64,000 nt of DNA, taken from NCBI GenBank assembly GCA_029858565.1, contig JAOUEV010000010.1:1-64000 (forward strand), in the 5' to 3' direction. The translations under genes and the position numbers were made by a program. This document shows, in pieces, positions 48,754 through 60,681 of the stretch (its first letter is position 1; every line of letters starts with the position of its first letter). The DNA is from Nitrospirota bacterium. Its GTDB lineage: Bacteria; Nitrospirota; UBA9217. The notes under the pieces were generated by a model. That model searched no databases. It saw only the letters and a program-made list of their open reading frames with translations, and was not told the DNA's origin.

Positions 48754-50826
48754 ATGGTGCTCGGCAGGATCAGAAACACCCTGGTGACGCAGTTCACCGC
48801 CATCATCCTGCTGATCCTTGTCGTGGGCCAGGGCGGTCTCTACACCTGGCTGCTGCTCTACCAACGGGCCTATCTCGAAACAAGCCTCCGCCGGGACATG
48901 ACCGCGGTCGCCCGGCAGATCGGCGATACGATCACGCGGCAGAACACCGACCAGCGCTCTCTTGAGCAGTTCCTGGACCTGGTCCTCGGGACCGGCAGCG
49001 TTCTCTCGGTCCGCGTGATCGACGGGACCGGCCGGGAACTGGTCGCGAGAACCGCTCCCCGGTCGAAGATCGATGCCGGCTCCGGAACCTCGTCCTCCCG
49101 CTGGCTCTTTTCCATTCCTTCCGAGAACACCCTGCGCGTCCCGCTCCGGACGGACGGCGGCGCGGGCGCCGTTGAGGTGATCTACAGCGGCCGAACCGTG
49201 AATGAAGTGATGGGCAGGTTCCTGGTCATCCCCCCGGTGATGCAGACCATCACGTTCCTGGTGGTGATCTACGCCATCGCCAGGTTCTTCCGCAGCAGGG
49301 TCTCCTTCCCCGTGGCAAGCATCAACGCGGCGCTGAGCAGGATCACCGAGGGCGATCTCGTCGCCGAGGTGCCCCCTATCGCCGGAACGGAGATCGGCAG
49401 CATCGCCACGGGCGCCCGTTTCCTTGCCGAGAAGCTTTCCTCGACCCTTGCCCGGGTCGATTTCCTATCCAAGGGCGTCGCCGCTGCTCTCGAGCGGCTC
49501 ACCGCGTCCCTCGCGGCGGTCCGCGACTCCACGCACGCCCAGGCCGAATCGATCAACAGCGTCATGTCCGTGATCCTGAAGGCGAACGAACAGCAGCGGT
49601 CGTCCACGGAAAGCACGGACCGGCTCTCGCGCGTTTCCTATGACAATGTGACATCGCTGCTCGAGATGCGGTCCGCCGCGGACGAGATCGCGTCGAGCAC
49701 CGACCGCCTGTTCCGTTCCGCGGCCGACGCCCACGCGATGATTTCCGCGATGTCCCAGGCTTCCGCCGCCATCGCCGACAGCACCGGCGAGGTGTTCCGC
49801 GCCATGGAGAGCACCTCGACGTCGGTCGAGGAGATCAGCGCCTCCCTCACGACCGTGCGGGAGAACGCGCGGCAGTCGGCGGAGTTCTCGGCGCGGGTGC
49901 GGCAGCTCCTGACCGAGCGGGGCACCCTTGCGGTCGCTGACGCCGTCGAGGCCATGGAAAAGATCGCCGACGAGGTCGGCCGCTTCCAGACGATCGTCGA
50001 GCACCTCGACACCCAGTCGAAGGACATCGAGAACGTTCTCTCGGTCATCAACGAGGTCACCGAACGGACGAACCTGCTGAGCCTCAACGCCTCCATCCTT
50101 GCATCGCAGGCCGGTGAGCACGGACGCGGGTTCGCGGTCGTTGCCGGAGAGATCCGGTCGCTCTCCGAGGGCACCGCTGCATCGGCAAAGGACATCGCGG
50201 GGATCGTGAAGGCCATCCAGTCCCAGATCCGCGAAGCCGTGACCTCGATCCGCGCCGGGGTGAAGCTTGTCGAGCAGGGCAAGGACCTGATCTTCAAGTC
50301 CGGCGAAGCCATGGGGGAGACCCTCGAGGCGGCGCAGAAGACCGCCCAGATGACCACGGCGGTCGAAAAGGCGACGGTGGAGCAGGCCGGCGGCCTGAAG
50401 CAGATCCGGTCGGCCGCGGAGAACGTCCGCCTCATGCTGGAGCAGGTCATGAAGAACACGAACGAGGAGCGCCGCAACGCCTCGCGCATGCTCGACAGCA
50501 TTCGCGAGGTAAAGGAGGTCGCCCAAGTGGTCCGGAAAGGCACGGGCGAACACGCGTCAGGCACCCAGGTGATCTCCCGGAACCTGGAGGAAAGCCGGGA
50601 CATGGTCACGCGTGTCCATCAGGCCGCGCAGGACCAGCTCGGCGCCAACGAGGAGATCGCCGGGGCCGTGGAAATGATCAAGCGCGCGGGCGTTTCGGCC
50701 ATGAAGGACCTGGAGGAGATCACCCGGTCCTTCAGCGCGCTCCGGAACGAGGTCGAGGACCTGAAGCACGAGATGGCGGCCTTCCGCACGAAACAGGACC
50801 CCGCGCGGCGCGACGCTCCGAAATGA
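48754..50826 (+). CDS. Methyl-accepting chemotaxis protein
   Basis: A 690-residue chemoreceptor. The first membrane helix lies near residues 12-37 and the second near 160-182, with a small periplasmic sensing domain between. A HAMP domain (about 183-240) is followed by a long coiled-coil signalling domain (about 250-680). The hairpin tip reads NEVTERTNLLSLNASILASQ and AGEHGRGFAVVAGEIRSL, a variant of the standard TNLLALNAAIEAARAGEHG. The ligand is unknown. No cheA/cheW is in the window. A DUF4388 protein and a PilT ATPase follow on the same strand, so it may feed a pilus-motility system. No gene is visible in the 295 bases before it. Confidence 0.85.
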   Translation: MVLGRIRNTLVTQFTAIILLILVVGQGGLYTWLLLYQRAYLETSLRRDMTAVARQIGDTITRQNTDQRSLEQFLDLVLGTGSVLSVRVIDGTGRELVARTAPRSKIDAGSGTSSSRWLFSIPSENTLRVPLRTDGGAGAVEVIYSGRTVNEVMGRFLVIPPVMQTITFLVVIYAIARFFRSRVSFPVASINAALSRITEGDLVAEVPPIAGTEIGSIATGARFLAEKLSSTLARVDFLSKGVAAALERLTASLAAVRDSTHAQAESINSVMSVILKANEQQRSSTESTDRLSRVSYDNVTSLLEMRSAADEIASSTDRLFRSAADAHAMISAMSQASAAIADSTGEVFRAMESTSTSVEEISASLTTVRENARQSAEFSARVRQLLTERGTLAVADAVEAMEKIADEVGRFQTIVEHLDTQSKDIENVLSVINEVTERTNLLSLNASILASQAGEHGRGFAVVAGEIRSLSEGTAASAKDIAGIVKAIQSQIREAVTSIRAGVKLVEQGKDLIFKSGEAMGETLEAAQKTAQMTTAVEKATVEQAGGLKQIRSAAENVRLMLEQVMKNTNEERRNASRMLDSIREVKEVAQVVRKGTGEHASGTQVISRNLEESRDMVTRVHQAAQDQLGANEEIAGAVEMIKRAGVSAMKDLEEITRSFSALRNEVEDLKHEMAAFRTKQDPARRDAPK

Positions 50827-50994
50827 TCCTCTGCCTCCCCGCGGCTTCCGAACAGGGGATCACCCGGCGGCCATCGTGACGCCCCGGGAAGCGCACTTGA
50901 TTCTTTGCCTGAGGGCATTTATAATTCCAGGTACCAACACGTGACCCTGCGTCAACAGCCCCCTGTTCGGCGCGCCTGAGGTATACTTACCACC

Positions 50995-52773
50995 ATGGCT
51001 TTTACCGGCGAACTTGAACATCTTCATATCGTGGACGTCATCCAGCTGGTCCATACCACGCGGAAATCGGGAATCTTTTCCGTCAAGGGGGACCGGGGGG
51101 AAAGCACGATCGTCTTCAGCAGCGGCGCCATTGTCGGAGCGAACCATCTGAACGACAGCGTCCGCATCGGCACCATCCTGGTGAAGATGGGCGCCATCTC
51201 GGTCGAGGATCTCAAGCAGGCACTGGACGCGATCCGGGATATCGCCGCGGGCGGCGAGCCGCTTCTTGCCGCATTGATCCAGTCCGGCAAGCTGAAGCAG
51301 GAAGACGCGCTGAAGGGTCTCCGGACGCTTGTCGAGATCACCATTGTCGAGCTCATGGGCTGGAGCAAAGGCACTTTTACCTTTGACACCGACGCGCCGG
51401 TCTACGCCGGCGGGGACAGCGGGACCGATGTGGCGCTCGATGCCCAGATGGTCCTGATGGACGCGCTGCGCGTCTTTGACGAACGGGAACGGGACCGCGC
51501 CAACGGGAAGGACGTTCCGTCCTTTGAATCGCTCTACGCCGAGGTCCTTCCCGGCCAGGCCCATGCGCCCAGGGAACAGCCGTCAACGATCACCGCCGAT
51601 CTCCTCGGGCTCGCGGATGTCGAACGGCTCGAGAAGAAGATCCCCCGGCCGGTCTCGGAGATGGAGCTCTTCGATCCCCTGGCGATCCATCGCCAGAAGA
51701 TCAGGGAGCTGCTTGCCGCTTTCTCGCCGGAGGAGCAGGACGCCTTTGTCGCGTTCCTCCAGCGGTCGCTGGACCGCAAGGCCGCGCCCGGCGGGGCGGC
51801 AAAGCAGTCCGGCAAGGCGGTCGTCCTGTTCAGCAGCGACAAGCTGATCCGGCATTCGGCAATGACCATCTGCAAGGAGGACGGCGTGCCCGTATTCTCC
51901 GCCGAGGAAGAGAACGACCTCGAGCGGACCGTGGAGCAGTGCCTTTCGGCAATGCGGATGCCCATCGTGGTTTTCGACAGCCCCGGAGGCGAAGGCGGCG
52001 GCTTTCCGGAAGAAACGATCATCGCTCTGCGGAACCGGATACGGGGAAGACACCCCGCGGTCCCGCTCGTCCAGTTCGCCGCTCCCCAACAGAACGACTT
52101 CATCCTTCGGTCGTACAGCGACGGCGTCTGGGCCGTTCTTCCGAAACCGACGAACGAGGGCAGGAACGGGTCTTACGTCAGCGGTACGATCCAGTTCCTG
52201 GCGGCCTTCAAATCGTATATCAAGGATTTTCAGTACCGCCCCGACGCCGCGGACCGGTACATCAAGGAGCTGAAGAAGGACATCAAGGCGCTTCGCGAGA
52301 TCGTCACCCCGTCGGACGCGGCGCTGGTGCTGCTGATCACCGTCGCGGACATGTTCGAGCGGGCGATCACCTTCATCGTCCGGCCCGGGGAACTGGCCGG
52401 GGAGCGGGCCATCGGCGTGACCTCGGACAAGAGCGAGGGGCCGACCCATGCGGACCGGCTGAGGATCCCGCTGGCGAAGCCCTCGGTCTTCCGCGAGGCG
52501 ATCGAAAAAGGACAGGTCCTGTTCGGCGAGAGCAGGGACGGGATCCTCACCGGCCTGTTCCAGCAGATCGGCGCGCCCCTGAGCCCCTCGGTCGTGCTGC
52601 TGCCGGTGATCAGCGACCGCAAGGTCGTTGCGGTCGTGTACGGCGATTTCGGGAAGAAAGCCGCTCAGCCGGTGCAGATCGACATCCTTGAGATCCTGAG
52701 CCAGCAGGTCGGCATCTCGCTGGAATACGCGCTGTTCCGCAGGCACGTTGCGAAAGCCGCGCAAAAAGCATAA
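50995..52773 (+). CDS. DUF4388 / pilus-ATPase-N / GAF-like signalling protein
   Basis: A 592-residue soluble protein. Residues about 1-60 are a DUF4388 (PatA-like) domain (FTGELEHLHIVDVIQLVH). A GspE/PilB N-domain-like part (IGTILVKMGAISVEDLKQAL and onward) follows to about 200. A receiver-like part with no clear phospho-acceptor Asp lies at about 265-385 (KAVVLFSSDKLI, MPIVVFDSPG). A GAF-like domain lies at about 430-592 (IGVTSDKS, QQVGISLEYALF). It looks like a sensor or scaffold tied to twitching or surface motility. It lies between a chemoreceptor and a PilT ATPase gene on the plus strand. Domain edges are by eye. Confidence 0.65.
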   Translation: MAFTGELEHLHIVDVIQLVHTTRKSGIFSVKGDRGESTIVFSSGAIVGANHLNDSVRIGTILVKMGAISVEDLKQALDAIRDIAAGGEPLLAALIQSGKLKQEDALKGLRTLVEITIVELMGWSKGTFTFDTDAPVYAGGDSGTDVALDAQMVLMDALRVFDERERDRANGKDVPSFESLYAEVLPGQAHAPREQPSTITADLLGLADVERLEKKIPRPVSEMELFDPLAIHRQKIRELLAAFSPEEQDAFVAFLQRSLDRKAAPGGAAKQSGKAVVLFSSDKLIRHSAMTICKEDGVPVFSAEEENDLERTVEQCLSAMRMPIVVFDSPGGEGGGFPEETIIALRNRIRGRHPAVPLVQFAAPQQNDFILRSYSDGVWAVLPKPTNEGRNGSYVSGTIQFLAAFKSYIKDFQYRPDAADRYIKELKKDIKALREIVTPSDAALVLLITVADMFERAITFIVRPGELAGERAIGVTSDKSEGPTHADRLRIPLAKPSVFREAIEKGQVLFGESRDGILTGLFQQIGAPLSPSVVLLPVISDRKVVAVVYGDFGKKAAQPVQIDILEILSQQVGISLEYALFRRHVAKAAQKA

Positions 52774-52814
52774 CGGACCTATCCGGACGGTCCGGAGCCC
52801 GGAAAGACAATGCT

Positions 52815-52910
52815 GTCTCGCGCCAAGCCGCAAAGGCGCAAAGAGAACAGGCGGCAGAGGGTATTCGTGATCTAAAGATGTTCTTTGCGTCTTTGCGGCT
52901 TGGCGCGATA
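52815..52910. repeat. Palindromic intergenic element, 'CGCAAAG' family, copy 3
   Basis: The left arm (52815-52845, TCTCGCGCCAAGCCGCAAAG) is answered by an inverted right arm (52881-52910, TTTGCGGCTTGGCGCGATA). About 35 bases lie between. It separates the DUF4388 gene from pilT. Confidence 0.7.
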
Positions 52911-52967
52911 TTTTTTTGCTGTATTAATCATATCTGACACGTAAGACCGCGGAGGTACACCAGCGTC

Positions 52968-54035
52968 ATGGACAACACGATCCTGAACCAGATCCTGAAC
53001 ATCGCCTTTGAGAAAAAGGTCTCGGACATCCACTTCGAGGTCGACAATCCGCCCATGTTCCGCGCGCGGGGCCACCTCATCCGCGCCAAGATGGGTCCCC
53101 TGACGAAGCAGGACACGGAGTTCGTGGCAACGACGGTCATGGCGCAGCACAACCGGAAACTGCCCGAGAACCTGATGGAGTTCGACACGTCCTACACCCT
53201 GGCGAAGGTGGGCCGGTTCCGCGTCAGCATCTTCCGGCAGCGCGGCAATCTCGGCGTGGTCATGCGGGTCATCCCCCACCAGATCGGCAACTTCGAACAG
53301 CTGAACCTTCCGCCGGCCCTCGGCAGGATCGCCCAGGTGCCGAACGGCCTGATCCTGGTCACCGGACCGACGGGGAACGGCAAATCAACGACCCTCGCGT
53401 CGATGATGCAGTTCATCAACGACAGCTTCGCCTACAACATCATCACCATCGAGGACCCGATCGAGTTCCTGTTCACGTCGGGCAAGAGCTGCATCATCCA
53501 GCGGGAAGTGGGCATTGACACGGAAAGCTTCACCATCGCCCTGCGGTCCGCCATGCGCATGAACCCCGACGTCATCATGGTCGGGGAGATGCGCGATCTC
53601 GAGACCGTGGACGCCTGCGTCAAGGCGGCCGAGACCGGGCACCTGGTGCTGTCCACGCTCCACACGCCGAACACCGCCGCGACGGTCAACCGCATCGTGG
53701 GCTACTTCCCTCCTGACGCGCAGGAGAACACCCGCCAGCGCCTGGCCGAAAGCCTCACCGCCGTCATCTCCATACGTCTGATCCGGGGAAAGACCGGCGA
53801 GACCGTGCTGCCGGTCCTGGAAGTGATGTACGCCACGAACACCATCAAGGCCTGCATCCGGGACAACAAGCTCGACGAGATCGAGCAGCACATCGAAAAA
53901 GGGCGGGACGAATACGGCATGCAGACCATGGACCAGCATCTCATCCAGCTCTGCAGGGACGATCATATCACGCTCGACGAGGCGAAGCGCATCTCCCGGT
54001 CAAAGGACCTCGAGCGGAAGCTGATGTTCAATTAG
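52968..54035 (+). CDS. PilT/PilU-type twitching-motility ATPase
   Basis: A 355-residue secretion-type ATPase. Walker A is GPTGNGKST (residues about 130-138), the Asp box is IEDPIEFLF, Walker B MNPDVIMVGEMRD and the His box VLSTLHTPNTAATVNRI. The C-terminal half has EVMYATNTIKACIRDNKLDEI. PilT retracts type IV pili; length and motifs fit. The Walker A Asn replaces the common Ser. There are no pilin or secretin genes in the window. GGAGGT lies 11 bases before the ATG. The DUF4388 genes on both sides share the pilus-ATPase N-domain pattern. Confidence 0.85.
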   Translation: MDNTILNQILNIAFEKKVSDIHFEVDNPPMFRARGHLIRAKMGPLTKQDTEFVATTVMAQHNRKLPENLMEFDTSYTLAKVGRFRVSIFRQRGNLGVVMRVIPHQIGNFEQLNLPPALGRIAQVPNGLILVTGPTGNGKSTTLASMMQFINDSFAYNIITIEDPIEFLFTSGKSCIIQREVGIDTESFTIALRSAMRMNPDVIMVGEMRDLETVDACVKAAETGHLVLSTLHTPNTAATVNRIVGYFPPDAQENTRQRLAESLTAVISIRLIRGKTGETVLPVLEVMYATNTIKACIRDNKLDEIEQHIEKGRDEYGMQTMDQHLIQLCRDDHITLDEAKRISRSKDLERKLMFN

Positions 54036-54203
54036 CTTCGCCCGCAGGTCACGGCACAGGACCCTCTCAAGCGCCTCGTTCCCGGCAGGTTGATCCTCCG
54101 TCAGCCGGGGACCAGCATTCTCAGGCCTTTCGTCCGATCTTCCTCGGCCTTTGCCTTCATCTTATACAGGGATGCTCCCGTCTCCGAAACCCTGCGAGCA
54201 TCA

Positions 54204-54350
54204 TTATCCCTCTTGCCGCGGTTCCGGAAAGCACACAGGGCACCAGGTCTCGCCCTGGTCCCGGGGGCATACATGACTGCAGGCCTCGCAGCAGACGCAG
54301 TCCTGCATGGGAAGGTCGCACACAGCACAGATCGCATTCAGCTCAGACAC
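54204..54350 (-). CDS. Small Cys-rich zinc-ribbon-like protein
   Basis: A 48-residue frame, GTG start at 54350, with nine Cys: CAVC (8, 11), CVCCEAC (18, 20, 21, 24), CP (28) and CPVC (37, 40). This spacing suggests two zinc knuckles. GGAGG lies nine bases before the GTG. It is too short for most gene callers and lies alone in the gap between pilT and the next DUF4388 gene, on the opposite strand. Its function is unknown. Confidence 0.55.
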   Translation of the reverse strand: MSELNAICAVCDLPMQDCVCCEACSHVCPRDQGETWCPVCFPEPRQEG

Positions 54351-54726
54351 TTTATCTGGTCCTCCTGATCCGGTTCATTCCGCGTCCGCTGACATACCCG
54401 CTAACGAGGAAAATCCCGGGAGACGGCCGGCGCGAACAAGCACCAGCGGCATGGCCGGCCTGTGACGTCCAAGGCCCCTGTTCACGCGGTCTTTACTACT
54501 GACTGCAGATTCTCCGGATGAACACACTATAAACCACCATGCAGGGGATTTCATTCTTTTTGGTTCAGCCTGACCGCGCGCTCCCGGGATATTAACAAGT
54601 TCATATTCATCCCAATTCCCGCCCAGGAACTGCTATAATTTGTCTTACAGACCAGTGATCCCCTCAAGAGGTTTTCCCTGGCGTCCGGCGCAGGATCCCG
54701 GCAGTTCGTATCACGATGGAGGCTTT

Positions 54727-55953
54727 ATGGGTTTTTCAGGCAGGCTGGAAGGCATCGCGCCTTCGGACATATTCCAGATCATCAGTCAGAACAGGATGAC
54801 CGGCACGCTGATCGCCCGCTGTCAGGACGGCACCGCCATGGTCGTGTTCAAGGACGGCCAGGTGATCGAGGCAACGAGCGACGCGCCGCAGGAGTCCCTC
54901 GGCTTTCTCCTGGTGTCCCAGGGGCTCGCGTCCGAAGGGACGATCGCCGCTGCCAAGGAACAGCGGGTGCGAACGCCCGAAAAACCGCTCGGCGCCATCC
55001 TCGTGAGCATGGGCGCCATCGATCAAAAGACCCTTGAGACCGTTGTGCTCAGACAGATCGAGCGCATCGTGACCCGCCTGATGACCTGCGATGACGGGTT
55101 CATCACCTTCGACCGCGGAGAGACCGCGGTCAAGCGCAAGCTCAATACGAACGAGTTCTTCCTTGACGCCGGGGTCAGCACCGAGTTCCTGATGATGGAA
55201 GGCGCGCGGGTCTTTGATGAGGAGCAGGCCCGCGTAAAAGCATCGGACCGGCGCAGATCGCAGCCCGACGTTGCCGCGGACGAGGGGCCTGAGGGCGAAC
55301 GACGGCGGCAGACCGATGAACCGCCGGCCGCCGGAGCAGCTCCGCGGCAGGAAAGCGTTCCGTCGTGGTTCGAGTCGATCAGTTTTCCGAGCTATGCGGC
55401 CTTTGCTGAAGCGGAGGTGGACCTGTATCGGCAGGGACGCAAGTTCCTATGGACCGCGCGCGACAGGGTCAGGAGCGTGGTCCAGCCCTGGTTCGCGGGC
55501 ATCAGGAGCAAGGCAGCTGCATTCTCCCCCGATGGCACGGCCATGCTCGCGGCCGGCATCGGCGCTGTCGCGGCAGCCGTCGTCCTGATCATCACGCTCT
55601 CCTTCTCCTCCGAAACGACCGGCGGCGACCTCCTGATCACCGGAAAGATCGTGAAGCTCCGCGCCGAGCCCACGACCGAGGCGGACGTGGTGACAAAGAT
55701 AAGCCAGGGGGAGATCGTGTCGCCGGTCGAGTTCAGGAATGACTGGCACCTGGTGAAGACAAAGGCCGGCGAGACCGGCTGGGTGTGGAAGAGCCTGGTG
55801 GAGCAGCAGGAGAAAAAGACCATCCGGATCTTCAAGTACCGCGTGACCGGCTCGGAACTCCTGCTGTTCGCTGGACTGGGACTGCTCGTCGAAGGATTCA
55901 GGCGGAAGCAGCGGACCGGGGCCAATGCGGCCGGCCCGCAGGGCAAAGCGTGA
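54727..55953 (+). CDS. DUF4388 / pilus-ATPase-N membrane protein with SH3 domain
   Basis: A 408-residue protein: a DUF4388 domain (residues about 1-55, GFSGRLEGIAPSDIFQIISQ), a pilus-ATPase N-like domain (about 60-155, with GFLLVSQGLA and GAILVSMGAIDQKT), a disordered linker, a membrane helix (about 275-297), a bacterial SH3-like domain (about 305-365, LRAEPTTEADVVTKI, WVWKSLV) and a final hydrophobic helix (about 375-395). The design suggests a membrane-linked sensor or scaffold. The ATG at 54727 has GGAGG upstream. It is related to the 50995 protein and lies downstream of pilT. Confidence 0.68.
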   Translation: MGFSGRLEGIAPSDIFQIISQNRMTGTLIARCQDGTAMVVFKDGQVIEATSDAPQESLGFLLVSQGLASEGTIAAAKEQRVRTPEKPLGAILVSMGAIDQKTLETVVLRQIERIVTRLMTCDDGFITFDRGETAVKRKLNTNEFFLDAGVSTEFLMMEGARVFDEEQARVKASDRRRSQPDVAADEGPEGERRRQTDEPPAAGAAPRQESVPSWFESISFPSYAAFAEAEVDLYRQGRKFLWTARDRVRSVVQPWFAGIRSKAAAFSPDGTAMLAAGIGAVAAAVVLIITLSFSSETTGGDLLITGKIVKLRAEPTTEADVVTKISQGEIVSPVEFRNDWHLVKTKAGETGWVWKSLVEQQEKKTIRIFKYRVTGSELLLFAGLGLLVEGFRRKQRTGANAAGPQGKA

Positions 55954-55975
55954 AGCCTCTTGCCGGGAAGCGGGC

Positions 55976-56257
55976 CTAAATGACCGAGGGAAGCACCAGG
56001 ACCTCTTTTGCCATCCGCTTCTTGATCGGCTGCTTCTTTATCTTGGCGGCGTTCAGCATCAGATGAGCAATGGCCGTTTCCCGTTTGGCAACCATGTACT
56101 CCTGTTCGCTCGTCGCCATCTGCTTCAGCTCCACGATCAATCCGCGCGCCTGTTCCAGCTGCGCCATGGATTCAGACTGAGCTTTGTTCTGGATCGCAGC
56201 TTTTGTGCCGTCGATCAGCGTATCTATCGCAACCCTCACCCGCATGAACTCTTCCAT
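55976..56257 (-). CDS. Short helical protein of unknown function
   Basis: A 93-residue soluble protein of continuous charged helices (MEEFMRVRVAIDTLIDGTKA, then QARGLIVELKQMATSEQEYM) with a coiled-coil look and a basic tail. No Cys, catalytic motif or family is recognised. It overlaps none of its neighbours. Confidence 0.5.
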   Translation of the reverse strand: MEEFMRVRVAIDTLIDGTKAAIQNKAQSESMAQLEQARGLIVELKQMATSEQEYMVAKRETAIAHLMLNAAKIKKQPIKKRMAKEVLVLPSVI

Positions 56258-56455
56258 AGGAATACCTGGCCTCCCTTGTTAGATGTGATGATACATTGTA
56301 AGGCTTATTAACGGGAATAGCTCGATAAAAGAGCGAACCGTCAGGTGAGGCCGGAAACGGCTCAGGTCGTGATAAAGCCCTGCAAACAGCGCGATCCCCC
56401 TGATATTGCGGGATAATCCATCGAATAACTCCGGGTCCTGCCTGCAGCGGTCCAG

Positions 56456-56488
56456 GAAAAAAAGACCGGAGAGTTCTTCTCTCCGGTC
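56456..56488 (-). terminator. Rho-independent terminator of the 56553 gene
   Basis: The 10-base stem GACCGGAGAG/CTCTCCGGTC (56464-56473 and 56479-56488) with a five-base loop, followed by a T-run on the minus strand. Confidence 0.75.
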
Positions 56489-56552
56489 CTGGCTTTTCCG
56501 GCCCTGCGCGGTCGCGGACGTGATGCTTTGGCCTGCCCCGGCGGGTCCGGAG

Positions 56553-56684
56553 CTAGGAGGCTTTTTTCCCTGCAAAGGCGCTCTGCGGCTGTTTGTTCTT
56601 CTGCATCTGCACGTCGTGGACATGCTTCACTTCTTTTTGCTTTTCGCTCTTTTCCTTGTTCTTCTTGCCGCCCTTGTCTCCCAT
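56553..56684 (-). CDS. Small Lys-rich protein
   Basis: A 43-residue frame beginning MGDKGGKKNKEKSEKQ and ending AFAGKKAS, with AAAAGGAGACGCA before the ATG. The composition is about one-third Lys, and there is no hydrophobic segment. Short proteins of similar look occur in Geobacter-like genomes as uncharacterised. The terminator 65 bases downstream supports expression. The 300 bases beyond its start (56685-56984) hold nothing I recognise. Confidence 0.6.
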   Translation of the reverse strand: MGDKGGKKNKEKSEKQKEVKHVHDVQMQKNKQPQSAFAGKKAS

Positions 56685-56984
56685 TGCGTCTCCTTTTCGT
56701 GCGCCGGTACAGGATAGGTGTGATCATTCATTATAGCATCATATCCTTCCCGGCAGGCGCACAGACAGGGAAAATGCCGTGACCTACGAAGAACAGGTGC
56801 CGCGGCAAAAGAGTCCTGCCCTGAAAACGGCGGTTCATTTGCGATGACAGAAGTGCTGAAATGAGCGCAGTAACGTTGGGCATTTGACCAGATCGAGGCT
56901 GCTTTGGTTAAGATTGCCCGCTACTGCCAGGCGGCTGAACAACGAAAAGAAGAGAAGGCCCGGATCAGGGACCGATGTTTCAGC

Positions 56985-57230
56985 CTATTTGCACTTCTTG
57001 TAGCATTCGTCCTTGGACTTGGCGCAGCCCAGTTCGCCCGCCTTTTTCTTCACCTCGTCCTTTGCCTTCTCGTTGTCTTCCTTGGCCTTCTTCATGCACT
57101 CGTCATAGGACTTGTCGCAGGCAGCCTCACAGCTCTTCTTCTTCACGTTCACACCCAGGTCCAGGCCATAGACGGACAGGGACAGCGTTACCGCGGCGAT
57201 CACGAACAGCACGATCAGGATCTTCTTCAT
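56985..57230 (-). CDS. Small exported Cys- and Lys-rich protein
   Basis: An 81-residue protein with a signal peptide (about residues 1-21, MKKILIVLFVIAAVTLSLSV) and a mature charged helix with six Cys in repeated CxxxC pattern (CEAACDKSYDEC, CAKSKDECYKKC). It may form a disulfide-linked helical hairpin or bind metal in the periplasm. GGAGGGAATC precedes the ATG. No family known to me. Confidence 0.65.
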   Translation of the reverse strand: MKKILIVLFVIAAVTLSLSVYGLDLGVNVKKKSCEAACDKSYDECMKKAKEDNEKAKDEVKKKAGELGCAKSKDECYKKCK

Positions 57231-57545
57231 GATTCCCTCCTTGGACAGCGAATGGAAATACCGATGAACAGCTGTCCTCGTTTATAGCAACTTCCGCGCG
57301 GCAAGTCAAGCAGGGGATTTCGGCGATACCCGCTATCGGTCATGGGAGAAACTATCAGAGGAGAAGCGGGAAGTCAACTAGAGAGACACTTGAGGTGATT
57401 AATGTCGGACCGCAGGAAATGACCCGACGGTGCTCCCCGCGCACCACCTACGAGGCCTCAATCCAGAGGGGTGCTGGTACAGTGAAAACCGACGCCCAAC
57501 GTATAAGTAAAACTGCGTCAGCGGTGAAGATGAGGATGACTAAAA

Positions 57546-57576
57546 AAATTTCGGCGAGAAACGATCGTTTCTCGCC
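57546..57576 (-). terminator. Rho-independent terminator of sodC
   Basis: A 24-base perfect palindrome (57553-57576, GGCGAGAAACGA with its complement) is followed on the minus strand by a run of Ts, about 55 bases after the sodC stop. The region 57231-57545 before it shows no gene. Confidence 0.7.
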
Positions 57577-57631
57577 TCAAGATAGTTGTTTGCACTTGAC
57601 GGCGCCCTTCACAGGGGGGCACTCAAGATCC

Positions 57632-58159
57632 TTACTGAACAACACCGCACGCCACCCGTGCCCCGCCTCCGCCTAAAGGCGCCGGGTGGTCCGAATAATT
57701 GTCGCCGGCCGCATGGATCATGAGCGAGCGGCCCTTCACGTCGGACATCTTGAGCCGCGGAGCAGTGACAGCGGTTGCTGCTGTTCCATCAGCTTCGACC
57801 GTGAGCACCGGGAGGTCGCCGAGATGTCCCTTGCCCTCGTGGCCCTCATGTTTACCGGTCGCGGCCGGATCATAGTGACCCCCAGCGGCAAGACCAGGAA
57901 CCTGCTTGCCATCCTTCGTGCCGACCCCGCAGCCGGGATTCTGGTGGACATGAAATCCATGTGTCCCGGGCGACAGATCGGTGAGCTTGGGGGTGAACAC
58001 GAGGCCCTTCGGCCCCTCAGAGATCGTGATCGTGCCGATGGCCTTTCCGATACCCAGCTCATTCACCAGATTCATCTTCACCACCTCGTCGGCAGCGTAC
58101 ACCGGAATCGCCGCCAGAAGCCCCGCAACAACAGCTACAGCCATCCATGATAGTTTCAT
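57632..58159 (-). CDS. sodC: Superoxide dismutase [Cu-Zn]
   Basis: A 175-residue exported enzyme. The signal peptide (about residues 1-22, ending VYA) is followed by the SodC fold with [12 protein letters not shown] (Cu ligands, about 67-78), GGHYDP (Zn loop, about 98), a second His cluster, and the active-site region [18 protein letters not shown] at the C-terminus. It dismutates superoxide in the periplasm. The ATG at 58159 is preceded by GGAGGT. Together with katG and the PerR-like regulator upstream it makes an oxidative-stress group. Confidence 0.9.
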   Translation of the reverse strand: MKLSWMAVAVVAGLLAAIPVYAADEVVKMNLVNELGIGKAIGTITISEGPKGLVFTPKLTDLSPGTHGFHVHQNPGCGVGTKDGKQVPGLAAGGHYDPAATGKHEGHEGKGHLGDLPVLTVEADGTAATAVTAPRLKMSDVKGRSLMIHAAGDNYSDHPAPLGGGGARVACGVVQ

Positions 58160-58250
58160 TTCTGTACCTCCGCGTTGGAATGCCAAGGTCCATGCCTTAG
58201 CTTACGGTTTTACTCCCGGCAAGGAGCCCATGCGGACCTCTCTACCGCGA

Positions 58251-60500
<2,250 letters not shown>

Positions 60501-60575
60501 TTATCGTGGTGCCTCGCCTCATCACTGATCTGTTCGTTTCATTCGTAACTACTTTGGAAAGCAACAGCAAACTTC

Positions 60576-60681
60576 GGTCTCGCGCAAAGCCGCGAAGCTC
60601 GCAAAGAAATTCAATGACAGGGGCTTTGGAAAAGCTGCCTTTTCTTTCAGGCTTACCCTTCCTTTGCGCCTTTGCGCGAAA
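60576..60681. repeat. Palindromic intergenic element, 'CGCAAAG' family, copy 4
   Basis: The left arm (60576-60607, GTCTCGCGCAAAGCCGCGAA) is answered by the inverted right arm (60658-60681, CCTTTGCGCCTTTGCGCGAA). It lies between katG and the regulator gene. Confidence 0.65.

Noticed and set aside
57395-57676. 93-codon plus-strand frame between the small exported protein and sodC
   Set aside because: No ribosome site, random-looking composition, and it overlaps the sodC terminator palindrome.
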